A model generated the notes under the pieces. The model made no database searches, was not told where the DNA came from, and was given only the letters and a program-made list of their open reading frames with translations. The position numbers were made by a program, and so were the translations under genes. 64,000 bases of DNA from Spirochaetota bacterium (GTDB lineage: Bacteria > Spirochaetota > Spirochaetia > Treponematales > UBA12059), in NCBI GenBank assembly GCA_018262985.1, contig JADFDI010000001.1, positions 592,664 to 656,663 of the forward strand, given 5' to 3'. Shown in pieces: positions 27,553-35,138 of this stretch (position 1 is its first letter; the number at the start of each line of letters is the position of its first letter).

Positions 27553-28410
27553 ATGAAGTTTACGACTATTTTCGTTCTTTTCAACGCGGTTTTCGCCTTC
27601 TCCTTCCTGTTCATCTTCCTCATGCCCTTCGTCGTGCTCGGCGCCGGGTCCTCCGCCGGTTTCTGGTCCGCCAACTGGCCGATGGCCGCCTTCTTCGCGG
27701 CAGCGCTCGCGGCGCTCAACGGCTTCTTCCTGGCCAACCGCCGCGTGTTCACGCTCGTCGAGAAGGAGGACTGGGCCGGACTCTCGTCGCTGCTCTCCGA
27801 CCGGATGTACCGGAAGGGCGCCTTCCGCGGGCAGTACGTCCGCCTCATGGTCAACGCCTCGCTCCTCCGCGCGGACCTCGCGGGGGTCGAGCGCCTCGAA
27901 GCCGAGCTCCGGACCCGGAAGCCCGCCATGCTCAGGCGCAACGCCGTCGTCTTCGCGGTGCCGCGCCTCTTGCGCAACGATCCGGCCGCGGTGCTGGCCT
28001 TCTGCGAGGAATTCCTCGGCGCGGCCGACGTCGACAACCGCGAGTGGCTGACCTTCTTCCACGCCTTCGCCCTCGTGCTCCTGAAGCGCGGCGCCGAGGC
28101 CGCCCCGGAGCTCGGCAAGACCGCGGGCTCGAAGGACGCGACCCTCGGCCTCCTCTCGGCCTACCTGCTGGCCAACCTGGCCGCGCCCGCCCTGGACGAT
28201 CCGGACGAGGCGAAACGCCTCGACGAGCTCGCCCGGGCGCGCCGCGCCGCGCTCAAGGCCCGCTGGCGCAAGAGCGAGGCCTGGGCCCGCGAGGCGGAAC
28301 GGGCCAGGGCGGAGGTCCACGTGGTCATCCTCTCGAAGATACTCGACGACGCGGGACGCTGGCTCTTCGAGGATCGCGCCGAAACCCCGATCGCGGAATC
28401 ACGCGGCTAA
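27553..28410 (+). CDS. Unknown membrane-anchored protein
   Basis: 285 residues. Two membrane helices at the N-terminus (about 5-30 and 43-62), then a ~220-residue helical cytoplasmic domain that is Ala/Leu/Arg-rich with possible TPR-like spacing (L-L-S-D-R-M-Y-R-K-G-A-F, A-V-L-A-F-C-E-E-F-L-G-A-A). Ends in a charged segment. Start chosen at ATG with GGAG nine bases upstream; an in-frame TTG lies five codons earlier. Short gap to the LysM gene downstream suggests a shared transcript. No family recognised. Confidence 0.7.
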   Translation: MKFTTIFVLFNAVFAFSFLFIFLMPFVVLGAGSSAGFWSANWPMAAFFAAALAALNGFFLANRRVFTLVEKEDWAGLSSLLSDRMYRKGAFRGQYVRLMVNASLLRADLAGVERLEAELRTRKPAMLRRNAVVFAVPRLLRNDPAAVLAFCEEFLGAADVDNREWLTFFHAFALVLLKRGAEAAPELGKTAGSKDATLGLLSAYLLANLAAPALDDPDEAKRLDELARARRAALKARWRKSEAWAREAERARAEVHVVILSKILDDAGRWLFEDRAETPIAESRG

Positions 28411-28444
28411 ACAGTTCGCGCTTTCACGCCGATGATCGGAGCGG

Positions 28445-29320
28445 ATGCGTAACGCCCGAACCCCCGCGGTACTCCTGGCCGCCCTGCTCGTAGCCGCCTC
28501 GCCCCTCGCCGCGGCCGACCCCGTCTGGCACGTGCTCGGCAAGGGCGAAACCGTGTATTCGCTGTCCCGGACCTACGGGGTGAGCGCCGAGGCCATCCTC
28601 AAGGCCAACGGCATCGGCGATCCGCGCAAGCTGTCGGTCGGCGCGCGCCTGCTCATCCCCGCCGTCCACGTGGTCGACAAGGGCGAGACGCTCTACGGCA
28701 TCGCCCGCCGCTACGGAATCCCGCTCGCCGAACTGCTCTCGCTCAACGGCCTCAAGGCGGACGCCCTCATCCGCCCGGGCGACCGCCTCCTCGTGCCCGG
28801 ATCGGCCGCGCCCGCTTCGCCCGCCGCCGGAAGCGCCGCGGCCTCCCCTTCGACCGGTCCTGGCGCGTCCGGAACCGCGGCCGCGGGAGCCGCCGGAAAG
28901 CCCCCGTCGGGCGAGGCCGAGCCGGGGAAGGCCGCGATAGCGACGAAGCCCGCCGCGGCCGGGGGGGCCTGGCCGGTCGCGGGACCGCAACGCTATCTCG
29001 AAGGCAAGCTTTTCGGCATAGCGATCGACGCGTCGGCGTCCGCCGGCATCGTGGCCGTTCGCTCGGGCACCGTGGTTTCAGCGGGCCCCTTCCGCGGCTT
29101 CGGCCGCGTCGCGTTCGTGCAGGCCGGCGACGGCCTCATCTACGTCTACGGCGGCGCGGACAAGCTCGAGGTCAAGGTGGGCGATCCGGTTTCGCCGGGG
29201 ACCCGCATCGGCTCGGTCGGCATCGACCTGGCCGAGCGCAAGCCCGTGGCCTACTTCATGGTCTTCCGGAACGGGGAGGCGATAGATCCCCGGAGCGCGC
29301 CGCGCGAGGCCACGTTCTGA
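28445..29320 (+). CDS. LysM/M23-like envelope protein lacking metal ligands
   Basis: 291 residues. Signal peptide to about residue 24 (L-V-A-A-S-P-L-A-A-A). Two LysM domains: G-K-G-E-T-V-Y-S-L-S-R-T-Y-G-V-S and D-K-G-E-T-L-Y-G-I-A-R-R-Y-G. An Ala/Pro/Gly linker of ~60 residues leads to a C-terminal M23-like beta domain (G-I-V-A-V-R-S-G-T-V-V-S-A-G-P-F-R-G-F-G-R-V). The HxxxD and HxH zinc ligands of M23 endopeptidases are absent, so, like EnvC/NlpD, it probably binds peptidoglycan and activates an amidase rather than cutting. Ribosome site GGAGCGG. Confidence 0.85.
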   Translation: MRNARTPAVLLAALLVAASPLAAADPVWHVLGKGETVYSLSRTYGVSAEAILKANGIGDPRKLSVGARLLIPAVHVVDKGETLYGIARRYGIPLAELLSLNGLKADALIRPGDRLLVPGSAAPASPAAGSAAASPSTGPGASGTAAAGAAGKPPSGEAEPGKAAIATKPAAAGGAWPVAGPQRYLEGKLFGIAIDASASAGIVAVRSGTVVSAGPFRGFGRVAFVQAGDGLIYVYGGADKLEVKVGDPVSPGTRIGSVGIDLAERKPVAYFMVFRNGEAIDPRSAPREATF

Positions 29321-29356
29321 ACCGCGAAAAATTCGCGGGAAAAAGGGCCGGGAAAT

Positions 29357-29385
29357 TTGATAAGCGAATATACATGCGTTAAACT
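29357..29385 (+). promoter_or_regulatory. Sigma-70-type promoter of the sigma factor gene
   Basis: TTGATA (29357-29362), 17-base spacer, TAAACT (29380-29385), in the only AT-rich patch of the 148-base gap; the start codon is 83 bases further on. A small palindrome CCGCGAA/TTCGCGG (29322-29338) precedes it. Confidence 0.65.
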
Positions 29386-29468
29386 ACTCTAGCCGTTCCC
29401 CGGGACGGACGCCAGCGCCTATTCCGGGCGTTCCTTCGTCCCCGGACCGGAAAAAAGGGGAGAGCCGG

Positions 29469-30491
29469 ATGAGCGAAAACGTGGCATCCAAGCAGCCGCC
29501 GACCAAGAAGAAGAAACCCCGGACCACCCTCGCCATCAAGAAAAAGGCCAAGACCCGACATCAGAAGGAAACCGATCCGCTCGCCCTCTACCTCAAGCAG
29601 ATCTCCCGCTTCCCCCTGCTGACGGCCGCGGAGGAGCTCCAGCTCGGCGAGCGCATCCAGAAGACGCGCGCCCGCTCCAAGGAGATCGTCGCGCTGTCGG
29701 CCGACGGCGTGGACCTTTCGCGCCTCGACTCCGCCCTGCTCGCCGAGAAGGCGGACGTCGATTCCGAGCTCATGCGCTGCAAGAACCGCATGATCTCGTC
29801 GAACCTGCGCCTCGTGGTGTCCATCGCGAAGAATTACCAGCACCGCGGGCTCTCACTCCTCGACCTGATCGACGAAGGCAACATCGGCCTCATCGAGGCC
29901 GTCGAGCGCTTCGACTACACCCGCGGCTGCCGCTTCTCGACCTACGGCACCTGGTGGATCCGCCAGGCCATCATCAAGAGCCTCGCGGACAAGGGGCGGG
30001 TCATCCGCATTCCCATCCACATGCTCAACACCATCAAGAAGGTCTACTTCGTCGCCAAGCAGCTGACCCAGGAGCTCGGGCGCGATCCGAATCCCGAGGA
30101 ACTGGCGCAGAAGCTCGGCATGGACTCGCGCAAGGTCAAGGAGATCATGAAGCTCTCGCAGGAGACGGCCAGCCTCGACACGACGGTGGACGAGGACAAC
30201 GTCACCCACCTGTCGGACCTGATCCGCGACGAGAACGCCGTCGAGCCCTTCGAGGAAGTCTTCTCGATGACCCTGCAGGACACCCTCGGCACGGTGCTCA
30301 AGAGCCTCTCGCAGCGCGAGATGACCATCATCACCCTGCGCTACGGCCTCAACGGCGAAGGCCCGCGCACCCTCGAGGAGACCGGCCGCATCCTCGGCAT
30401 CACCCGCGAGCGCGTGCGGCAGATCCAGGAAAAGGCCATCCAGAAGCTCAAGGAGCTCCAGCAGCTCAGCGAATACCAGAACGAGGTCTGA
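29469..30491 (+). CDS. Group 2 RNA polymerase sigma-70 factor (RpoS/RpoD-like)
   Basis: 340 residues. Lys-rich N-terminus, then region 1.2 (D-P-L-A-L-Y-L-K-Q-I), region 2 (N-L-R-L-V-V-S-I-A, D-L-I-D-E-G-N-I-G-L-I-E-A-V-E-R-F-D, F-S-T-Y-G-T-W-W-I-R-Q-A-I), region 3 and region 4 (R-T-L-E-E-T-G-R-I-L-G-I-T-R-E-R-V-R-Q-I-Q). No long region 1.1 or non-conserved insert, so it is shorter than a housekeeping RpoD and fits a group 2 factor. Some spirochaete main sigma factors are also unusual, so the housekeeping role is not excluded. Two bases separate it from the dehydrogenase gene. Confidence 0.88.
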   Translation: MSENVASKQPPTKKKKPRTTLAIKKKAKTRHQKETDPLALYLKQISRFPLLTAAEELQLGERIQKTRARSKEIVALSADGVDLSRLDSALLAEKADVDSELMRCKNRMISSNLRLVVSIAKNYQHRGLSLLDLIDEGNIGLIEAVERFDYTRGCRFSTYGTWWIRQAIIKSLADKGRVIRIPIHMLNTIKKVYFVAKQLTQELGRDPNPEELAQKLGMDSRKVKEIMKLSQETASLDTTVDEDNVTHLSDLIRDENAVEPFEEVFSMTLQDTLGTVLKSLSQREMTIITLRYGLNGEGPRTLEETGRILGITRERVRQIQEKAIQKLKELQQLSEYQNEV

Positions 30492-30493
30492 CG

Positions 30494-31474
30494 ATGAAGA
30501 TCGGGTTTTGCATGCCCTTGAACGCGGTGTGGCGGCGCGAGGTGGACAGGCTCAAGGACGCTCTGCCGGAGGTCGAGTTCGAGGCCGACATGGAGAGGGC
30601 GATCGCGGGCATCGACGCCTTCGACGCCATCGTGGCGAACCCCCTGCCGCGCGAGCGCCTCGAGGCCGCCCGCGCCCTCAAGGCCCTGTTCGTGCCCTTC
30701 GTCGGCCTCAACCATCTGCCCGCGGACCTGCTCCTCGGACGCGGCGTGTCCGTCTTCAACTGCCACGGCAACGCGGAGAGCGTCGCCGAGCGCGCGCTCG
30801 CCATGACCCTCGACTTCTTCGGCCGAATCACCGAGTTCCACAACGACCTCGCCCGAGAGCGCTGGCACGGCTTCTGGGTGGGCAAGGGCGCCGAGGACTT
30901 CTGGCATTCGATCTACCGCCGCAAGGCCCTCGTCCTCGGCACCGGGGCCATCGGCCTCGAGCTCGCCAAGCTCCTCAAGGCTTTCGGCTGCGACGTGACC
31001 GGCTACCGCCGCCGTTCCTCGCTCGGCGCTCCGGCGGGTTTCGACCGGGTCGTCTCGGACCTGGACGCCGCGCTGGACGCGGCCGAGCTCGTCTTCGTCA
31101 CCCTGCCGCACACGGGCGAGACCGAAGGCCTCCTGTCGAAGGAGCGCCTGCTCCGCATGAAGGGCAAATTCCTGGTCAACGTCGGCAGGGCCGCGGTCGT
31201 CGACGAGGAGGGCCTCTGGCTCGCCCTCAAGGACGGCATCCTCGCCGGCGCGGGCATCGACGTCTGGTACACCTACCCCCAGGGCGGCTCGACCGAGGGC
31301 GCCCCCTCGCGCTTCGCCATCCATACGCTGCCGAACGTCATCCTCTCGCCGCACGTCGGCGGCTCCACCCACGAGGCCGTCGACATCAACGCCGCGGCCA
31401 CCGTGGACAACGTCATCGAGTGGGTCCGGACCGGGGAGTGCAGGACGCGCGTGGATCTGAAGGCGGCGTACTAG
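30494..31474 (+). CDS. D-isomer 2-hydroxyacid dehydrogenase family protein
   Basis: 326 residues, NAD(P)-dependent family. The Rossmann motif is L-G-T-G-A-I-G-L-E-L-A. The catalytic Arg/Glu/His region is only partly classical: V-N-V-G-R-A-A-V-V-D-E-E precedes G-A-G-I-D-V-W, and the acid-base His lies in L-S-P-H-V-G-G-S. N-C-H-G-N-A-E-S-V-A-E-R-A is the usual substrate-side helix. An inserted H-G-F-W-V-G-K-G-A-E-D-F-W-H segment is atypical. Substrate unknown. Probably co-transcribed with the sigma factor gene (two-base gap). A structured repeat follows its stop. Confidence 0.85.
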   Translation: MKIGFCMPLNAVWRREVDRLKDALPEVEFEADMERAIAGIDAFDAIVANPLPRERLEAARALKALFVPFVGLNHLPADLLLGRGVSVFNCHGNAESVAERALAMTLDFFGRITEFHNDLARERWHGFWVGKGAEDFWHSIYRRKALVLGTGAIGLELAKLLKAFGCDVTGYRRRSSLGAPAGFDRVVSDLDAALDAAELVFVTLPHTGETEGLLSKERLLRMKGKFLVNVGRAAVVDEEGLWLALKDGILAGAGIDVWYTYPQGGSTEGAPSRFAIHTLPNVILSPHVGGSTHEAVDINAAATVDNVIEWVRTGECRTRVDLKAAY

Positions 31475-31486
31475 TCGCCCCTGAGC

Positions 31487-31728
31487 GCGGCGAAGAACCT
31501 TTATTTTGGCCGGCCAGGGGTGGGCCTGGCACGTGGAAATACATCCCGCTCGCTGGCGCTCGGGGACGTCTTTCCACGTGCCACCCCCCGCGCGGCCGGT
31601 CAGATATGGGTTATTAGCAGGTTTCGGGCCTAGGACGCCGCCTATGTGCGGTTGAGTGGCCTCGGGAGATCGACGAAGCCTTTCCGAGGCTTCGTCGCCG
31701 CGACCGCTTCAAGCGGTCGCGCGCCACC
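31487..31728 (-). repeat. Structured repeat family 1, copy 4 (diverged, stems conserved)
   Basis: Begins just after the dehydrogenase stop with GCGGCGAAGAAC, like the gene-proximal end of copies 2 and 3. The core hairpin at 31528-31582 has GGCACGTGGAAA/TTTCCACGTGCC and loop CGCTCGCTGGCGCTCG, i.e. GAGCGCCAGCGAG on the other strand. P2 (GACGAAGCCT/AGGCTTCGTC, 31672-31696) and P1 (GCGACCGCTT/AAGCGGTCGC, 31700-31720) are perfect here. The remaining gap to 31970 shows no gene I would support. Confidence 0.75.
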
Positions 31729-31970
31729 CGCGGCCCTGCCAACCCCGCGCGGTGCTTCGCCGATTCGGCTGACCAGCACGCCGCATGCGCAGGTGTAGAC
31801 TCCCCGCCTCGCCTGCGCGACAGCTGTGAGTTCGATCTGGGGCATAGCACGCCGCGCTTTTCGCGGGTGTCTTACCCGGGAAACACGGTGGATCGATTGA
31901 GCCGCGCGGATTGGAATTTCGCCGGCGGATTCGTTACCCTATCGCTCAACCCATCCTTGAGAGGTTCTCC

Positions 31971-32381
31971 ATGGCATTCTTCGAATGGGACGACAAGCTG
32001 TCCACCGGCATCCCTGTGATCGACGAGCAGCACCGGAAGCTCGTTTCCTTCGTCAACCAGCTGCACGAGGCGATGCTTCAACGCAAGGCGAAGGCGGTCC
32101 TCGGCGACATCATCGACGGGCTCGCCAAGTACACCGACTACCACTTCGGCACCGAGGAGCGAGCGTTCGCCCGGTACGGCTACGAAGGCGCCGCGGGCCA
32201 CGTCAAGTCGCACAAGGCGCTGCTCGCGCGGGTGGAGGAGCTCGCGTCCAGGCACGCGCGCGGCGAGCTCGCGGTGACGGTGGAAACCCTGAACTTCCTC
32301 ATCGACTGGGTGGGAACCCACATCATGAAGGAAGACATGCGGTACGTCCCCCTGCTTAAGGGCAAGGAGATAGCGGTCTAG
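31971..32381 (+). CDS. Bacteriohemerythrin
   Basis: 136 residues, single-domain hemerythrin. All seven di-iron ligands are present: His21 (D-E-Q-H), His58 and Glu62 (H-F-G-T-E-E), His77 and His81 (H-V-K-S-H), His117 and Asp122 (H-I-M-K-E-D). The four-helix bundle binds O2 through a non-haem di-iron centre. In microaerophilic or anaerobic bacteria such proteins store, deliver or sense oxygen. GAGAGG lies upstream of the ATG. Monocistronic. Confidence 0.93.
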   Translation: MAFFEWDDKLSTGIPVIDEQHRKLVSFVNQLHEAMLQRKAKAVLGDIIDGLAKYTDYHFGTEERAFARYGYEGAAGHVKSHKALLARVEELASRHARGELAVTVETLNFLIDWVGTHIMKEDMRYVPLLKGKEIAV

Positions 32382-32474
32382 GAGCCGTCAGGCATCGGCG
32401 TTCGCTTCCCCCGCCCGATGCGGGCGCCGTCGGGCGCCCGCTCCGATCCGCTCAGGTCGTTCGGCTGGATCGCT

Positions 32475-34286
32475 TCATTTCCAGAGTTCGGCGGGCGCCT
32501 CGAGGAGCAGGTCGGGATAGGCTCGGTACGCGTTCATGGCCTCGTAGAGCAGCGAGAAGCCCGTGGCGTCGCGGTCGAAGGCCAGGAAGGGCCACTGCTC
32601 GAGCACCCGCTCCCAACCGCGCGCTGGCCTGTCGTCAAGGACGAAGACGGTTTCGAGGTCCTGGGCCTCCTTGAGCGAGGCCAGGGCCAGGGAGGGCGTG
32701 CGCGTGGCGAAGAAGAGCCGCGCCTGGAAGCTCCGCTGCGGATCCAGCGAGAACGCGCGCGAGAGCTCGTAGTAGTGCTCCGGCGCGGAAAACGCGTCCG
32801 CGAGCTTGCGCACGTGCTGCCGGGCGGGCAGGGCCGCGTTGGACCACAGCACGAGCTGCCACAGGGTGAAGGGATTTTCCTTGAGGAGCTCCCGGGCGGC
32901 GCGCGCGGCCCGCGCTATGGTCTCCGGATCGTCCGCCGACAGCAGGAGGGTCACCGAGTTGGCCAGGCGTTCCGGCGCCAGCGTCAGGCGGTCGATGGCC
33001 CCGGCGCCGCGGAGGTCGGCGAAGGCCGTGAACCCGCCCCGCTCCGGCGCGAAGTTCGGCGTGGTGGGGACGTTCCAGGCGACGTCGAAGCTTTCCTCGA
33101 AGGCGCCGATCGCGTCCACGAGGTCGTCCTCGTCGAGCCAGTCGGTTTCGAGCACGTAGTAGGGAGGGCGCTCGAGGAACTCCTTGATGCCGAGCCCCGT
33201 CGGGTCCGAGCGCCAGCGGCTGCCGGGCGCGACCGCGAGCGGCTGCACGTCGGCGTCCTGCCCGAGTCCCGCCATGCCGAGGAAGTCGAAGCCGTCGATG
33301 ATGGAATCATAATCCTCGCCGGGCAGGCCGATGCGCAAGCCCGCGCGCGTGCGCACCCCCGAGTTCCAAAGCGCCTCCGCCCCGCGCTCGAAAGCCTCGC
33401 GGTCGAAGACCAGCCCGAGCGTCTCGAGCGCCGCCGGATTGACCGTCGGCAGTTCGCGGCGGATTGTCTCGACGGCCGCGTCGGCGGCCAGGCGGGCCGC
33501 TTCCTCCGAGACGCGGGCCGGGTCCATGACGAGCTCCACGGGCACGCCTGAATCGTTGGCGCCCGCGAGCTCCTTGAAGGGGAGTAGCGGGTCGGCGCCC
33601 GGGGCCACCGGCTCCAGCAGCAGGAGTTCCTCCGCCCGGCTTTTGGAAGCCAGCCGGGCCACCCTGGCCGAGAGGCCTTCGACCAGGGGCAGGGGCTCGA
33701 GTCCCTCGCGGGGCGCCCAGGCCATGGAATACGGGTTGGAGCCGCGCACCGCCTCGACCCGGACTCGTCGCGCGGGGTTCACCTTGAGCACGCCGGAAAG
33801 ATAGGGGTCGACGATCGCGCCGGGGGACACGCGCGTCGAGGCCCGGTACCGGTGCTTGTGCGACCTGAGGGCGCGGTCCGCGAGGAACTCGGCGAAGGCG
33901 ATCTCGCCCTCGCCCTCGATGATCACGTCGAAGGGACCCTGCTTTATCGCGTCGTCGTCGGGAACGGCGGCGGGTCCGCCGGCCAGCAACACCGTGCCCG
34001 GCAAGCGGGGGCGGAGCTTCCGGGCCATCCAGAGCGAGCGGTCGAGGTTCCAGTCGAACAGGCTGAACACCGCGACCTCGGGTTGGGCCTCGGCCAGCGC
34101 GGCGCAGATGGCGGCGTCGCCGCCATGGTCGACGAGGTCGCCGTCGAGGATGAGGCACTCGTCCCGCTGGAGCAGCCCCGCGCGCTCGGCGGCGCCGATG
34201 AGGAGCCCCGCGGCGTACGGTTCGTTGTCCCGGGCTCCTTCGCCCAGGCTCTCCTGCAACGGCAATTGGACGAACGCGATCCTCAT
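32475..34286 (-). CDS. B12-binding/radical-SAM-like protein without cluster cysteines
   Basis: 603 residues. Layout matches cobalamin-binding radical-SAM proteins: an N-terminal Rossmann-like domain (A-V-F-S-L-F-D-W-N, L-A-G-G-P-A-A-V-P, D-V-I-I-E-G-E-G-E-I-A-F), a TIM-barrel-like middle (G-L-R-I-G-L-P-G-E-D-Y-D-S-I) and a C-terminal extension. At the place of R-G-C-P-x-x-C-x-F-C the sequence reads V-R-G-S-N-P-Y-S-M-A-W (about 180-190). I find only two Cys in the whole protein (44 and 61), so no CxxxCxxC and no SAM 4Fe-4S cluster. Probably a paralogue with another role. No partner gene adjacent. Confidence 0.7.
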   Translation of the reverse strand: MRIAFVQLPLQESLGEGARDNEPYAAGLLIGAAERAGLLQRDECLILDGDLVDHGGDAAICAALAEAQPEVAVFSLFDWNLDRSLWMARKLRPRLPGTVLLAGGPAAVPDDDAIKQGPFDVIIEGEGEIAFAEFLADRALRSHKHRYRASTRVSPGAIVDPYLSGVLKVNPARRVRVEAVRGSNPYSMAWAPREGLEPLPLVEGLSARVARLASKSRAEELLLLEPVAPGADPLLPFKELAGANDSGVPVELVMDPARVSEEAARLAADAAVETIRRELPTVNPAALETLGLVFDREAFERGAEALWNSGVRTRAGLRIGLPGEDYDSIIDGFDFLGMAGLGQDADVQPLAVAPGSRWRSDPTGLGIKEFLERPPYYVLETDWLDEDDLVDAIGAFEESFDVAWNVPTTPNFAPERGGFTAFADLRGAGAIDRLTLAPERLANSVTLLLSADDPETIARAARAARELLKENPFTLWQLVLWSNAALPARQHVRKLADAFSAPEHYYELSRAFSLDPQRSFQARLFFATRTPSLALASLKEAQDLETVFVLDDRPARGWERVLEQWPFLAFDRDATGFSLLYEAMNAYRAYPDLLLEAPAELWK

Positions 34287-34361
34287 AAAGGCAGACCTTT
34301 CATGCCGGAGCTCCGGACAGGCATCCACTATAGGGGAAAGGAAGCGCTTGCGCCAGAAGCC

Positions 34362-35138
34362 TCAGGGCAGTCCGCCCGCGAGGATTCGTTCCATGGCGGC
34401 CGAACGGGGGAAGTCGGGCCAGAGCGTCGCCCACGAGCCCTTCCTCGACGGAGCCCCGACGGCGGCCCGTAGCCGCTCGAGGTAAGCGTCCCGGGGAATT
34501 TCCCTGCCGCCGAGGCTGGCGACGTGGTCGGTGCGGACCTGGCTGTCGATCAGCGCGATCCCGTCCTCGCGCAGGACCAGGGCCAGGGCCAGGAAGGCGG
34601 CCTTCGAAGCGTCGTCCGCGAGGCTGAACATGGACTCGCCGAAGAACGCGTCCCCGATGGAGATGCCGTAACAGCCCCCGACCAGCTCGCCGTCGAGCCG
34701 GGCCTCGGCCGAGTGTGCCCAACCGAGCGCGTGGAGCCGGACGTAGGCCTCGATCATGTCGCGGGTGATCCAGGTGCCTTTCTGGCCCGGCCGTTCGCGG
34801 GCGGCGCAGGCCTCGACGACGGCGCGGAAATCGCGGTCGGTCGAGAGCTCGAAGCGGCCGGAGCGGAAGACGCGCCGCATGGTGCGCGAGACGTGCAGCT
34901 CGTCCGGCACGAGCACGAAGCGAGGGTCGGGCGACCACCAGAGGATGGGGTCGTCGTCGTTGAACCAAGGGAAGATGCCCTGCCGGTACGCGGAGAGCAG
35001 CATGCCCGGCGAGAGGTTCCCGCCCGAGCAGAGGACGCCGAAGGGATCCGCCAGCGAGGGCTCGGGGAATTCGAAGGTCCGCTCCTCCCCGAGCCACGGA
35101 AAGCCGGGGTCGTCGCGCGACGCCGGCGACCTGCTCAT
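34362..35138 (-). CDS. aat: Leucyl/phenylalanyl-tRNA--protein transferase
   Basis: 258 residues. Adds Leu or Phe from charged tRNA to proteins with N-terminal Lys/Arg, creating primary N-degrons. Typical core: G-N-L-S-P-G-M-L-L-S-A-Y-R-Q-G-I-F-P-W-F, W-W-S-P-D-P-R, A-H-S-A-E-A-R-L-D-G-E-L-V-G-G and F-F-G-E-S-M-F-S. The start codon overlaps the clpA stop by four bases (ATGA), so it is translationally coupled to the protease subunit that destroys its products. Confidence 0.95.
   Translation of the reverse strand: MSRSPASRDDPGFPWLGEERTFEFPEPSLADPFGVLCSGGNLSPGMLLSAYRQGIFPWFNDDDPILWWSPDPRFVLVPDELHVSRTMRRVFRSGRFELSTDRDFRAVVEACAARERPGQKGTWITRDMIEAYVRLHALGWAHSAEARLDGELVGGCYGISIGDAFFGESMFSLADDASKAAFLALALVLREDGIALIDSQVRTDHVASLGGREIPRDAYLERLRAAVGAPSRKGSWATLWPDFPRSAAMERILAGGLP

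Noticed and set aside
31614-31850. Small minus-strand ORF (67-78 codons) beside structured repeat copy 4
   Set aside because: Most of it lies inside the repeat's side hairpins; no ribosome site or family match. The first 40 codons are not obviously random, so it is left open rather than annotated.
32984-33310. Possible displaced radical-SAM cysteines in other frames near the Cys-less protein
   Set aside because: Cysteine-containing ORFs here are out of frame and lack a CxxxCxxC in the right context, so a frameshift does not explain the missing motif.
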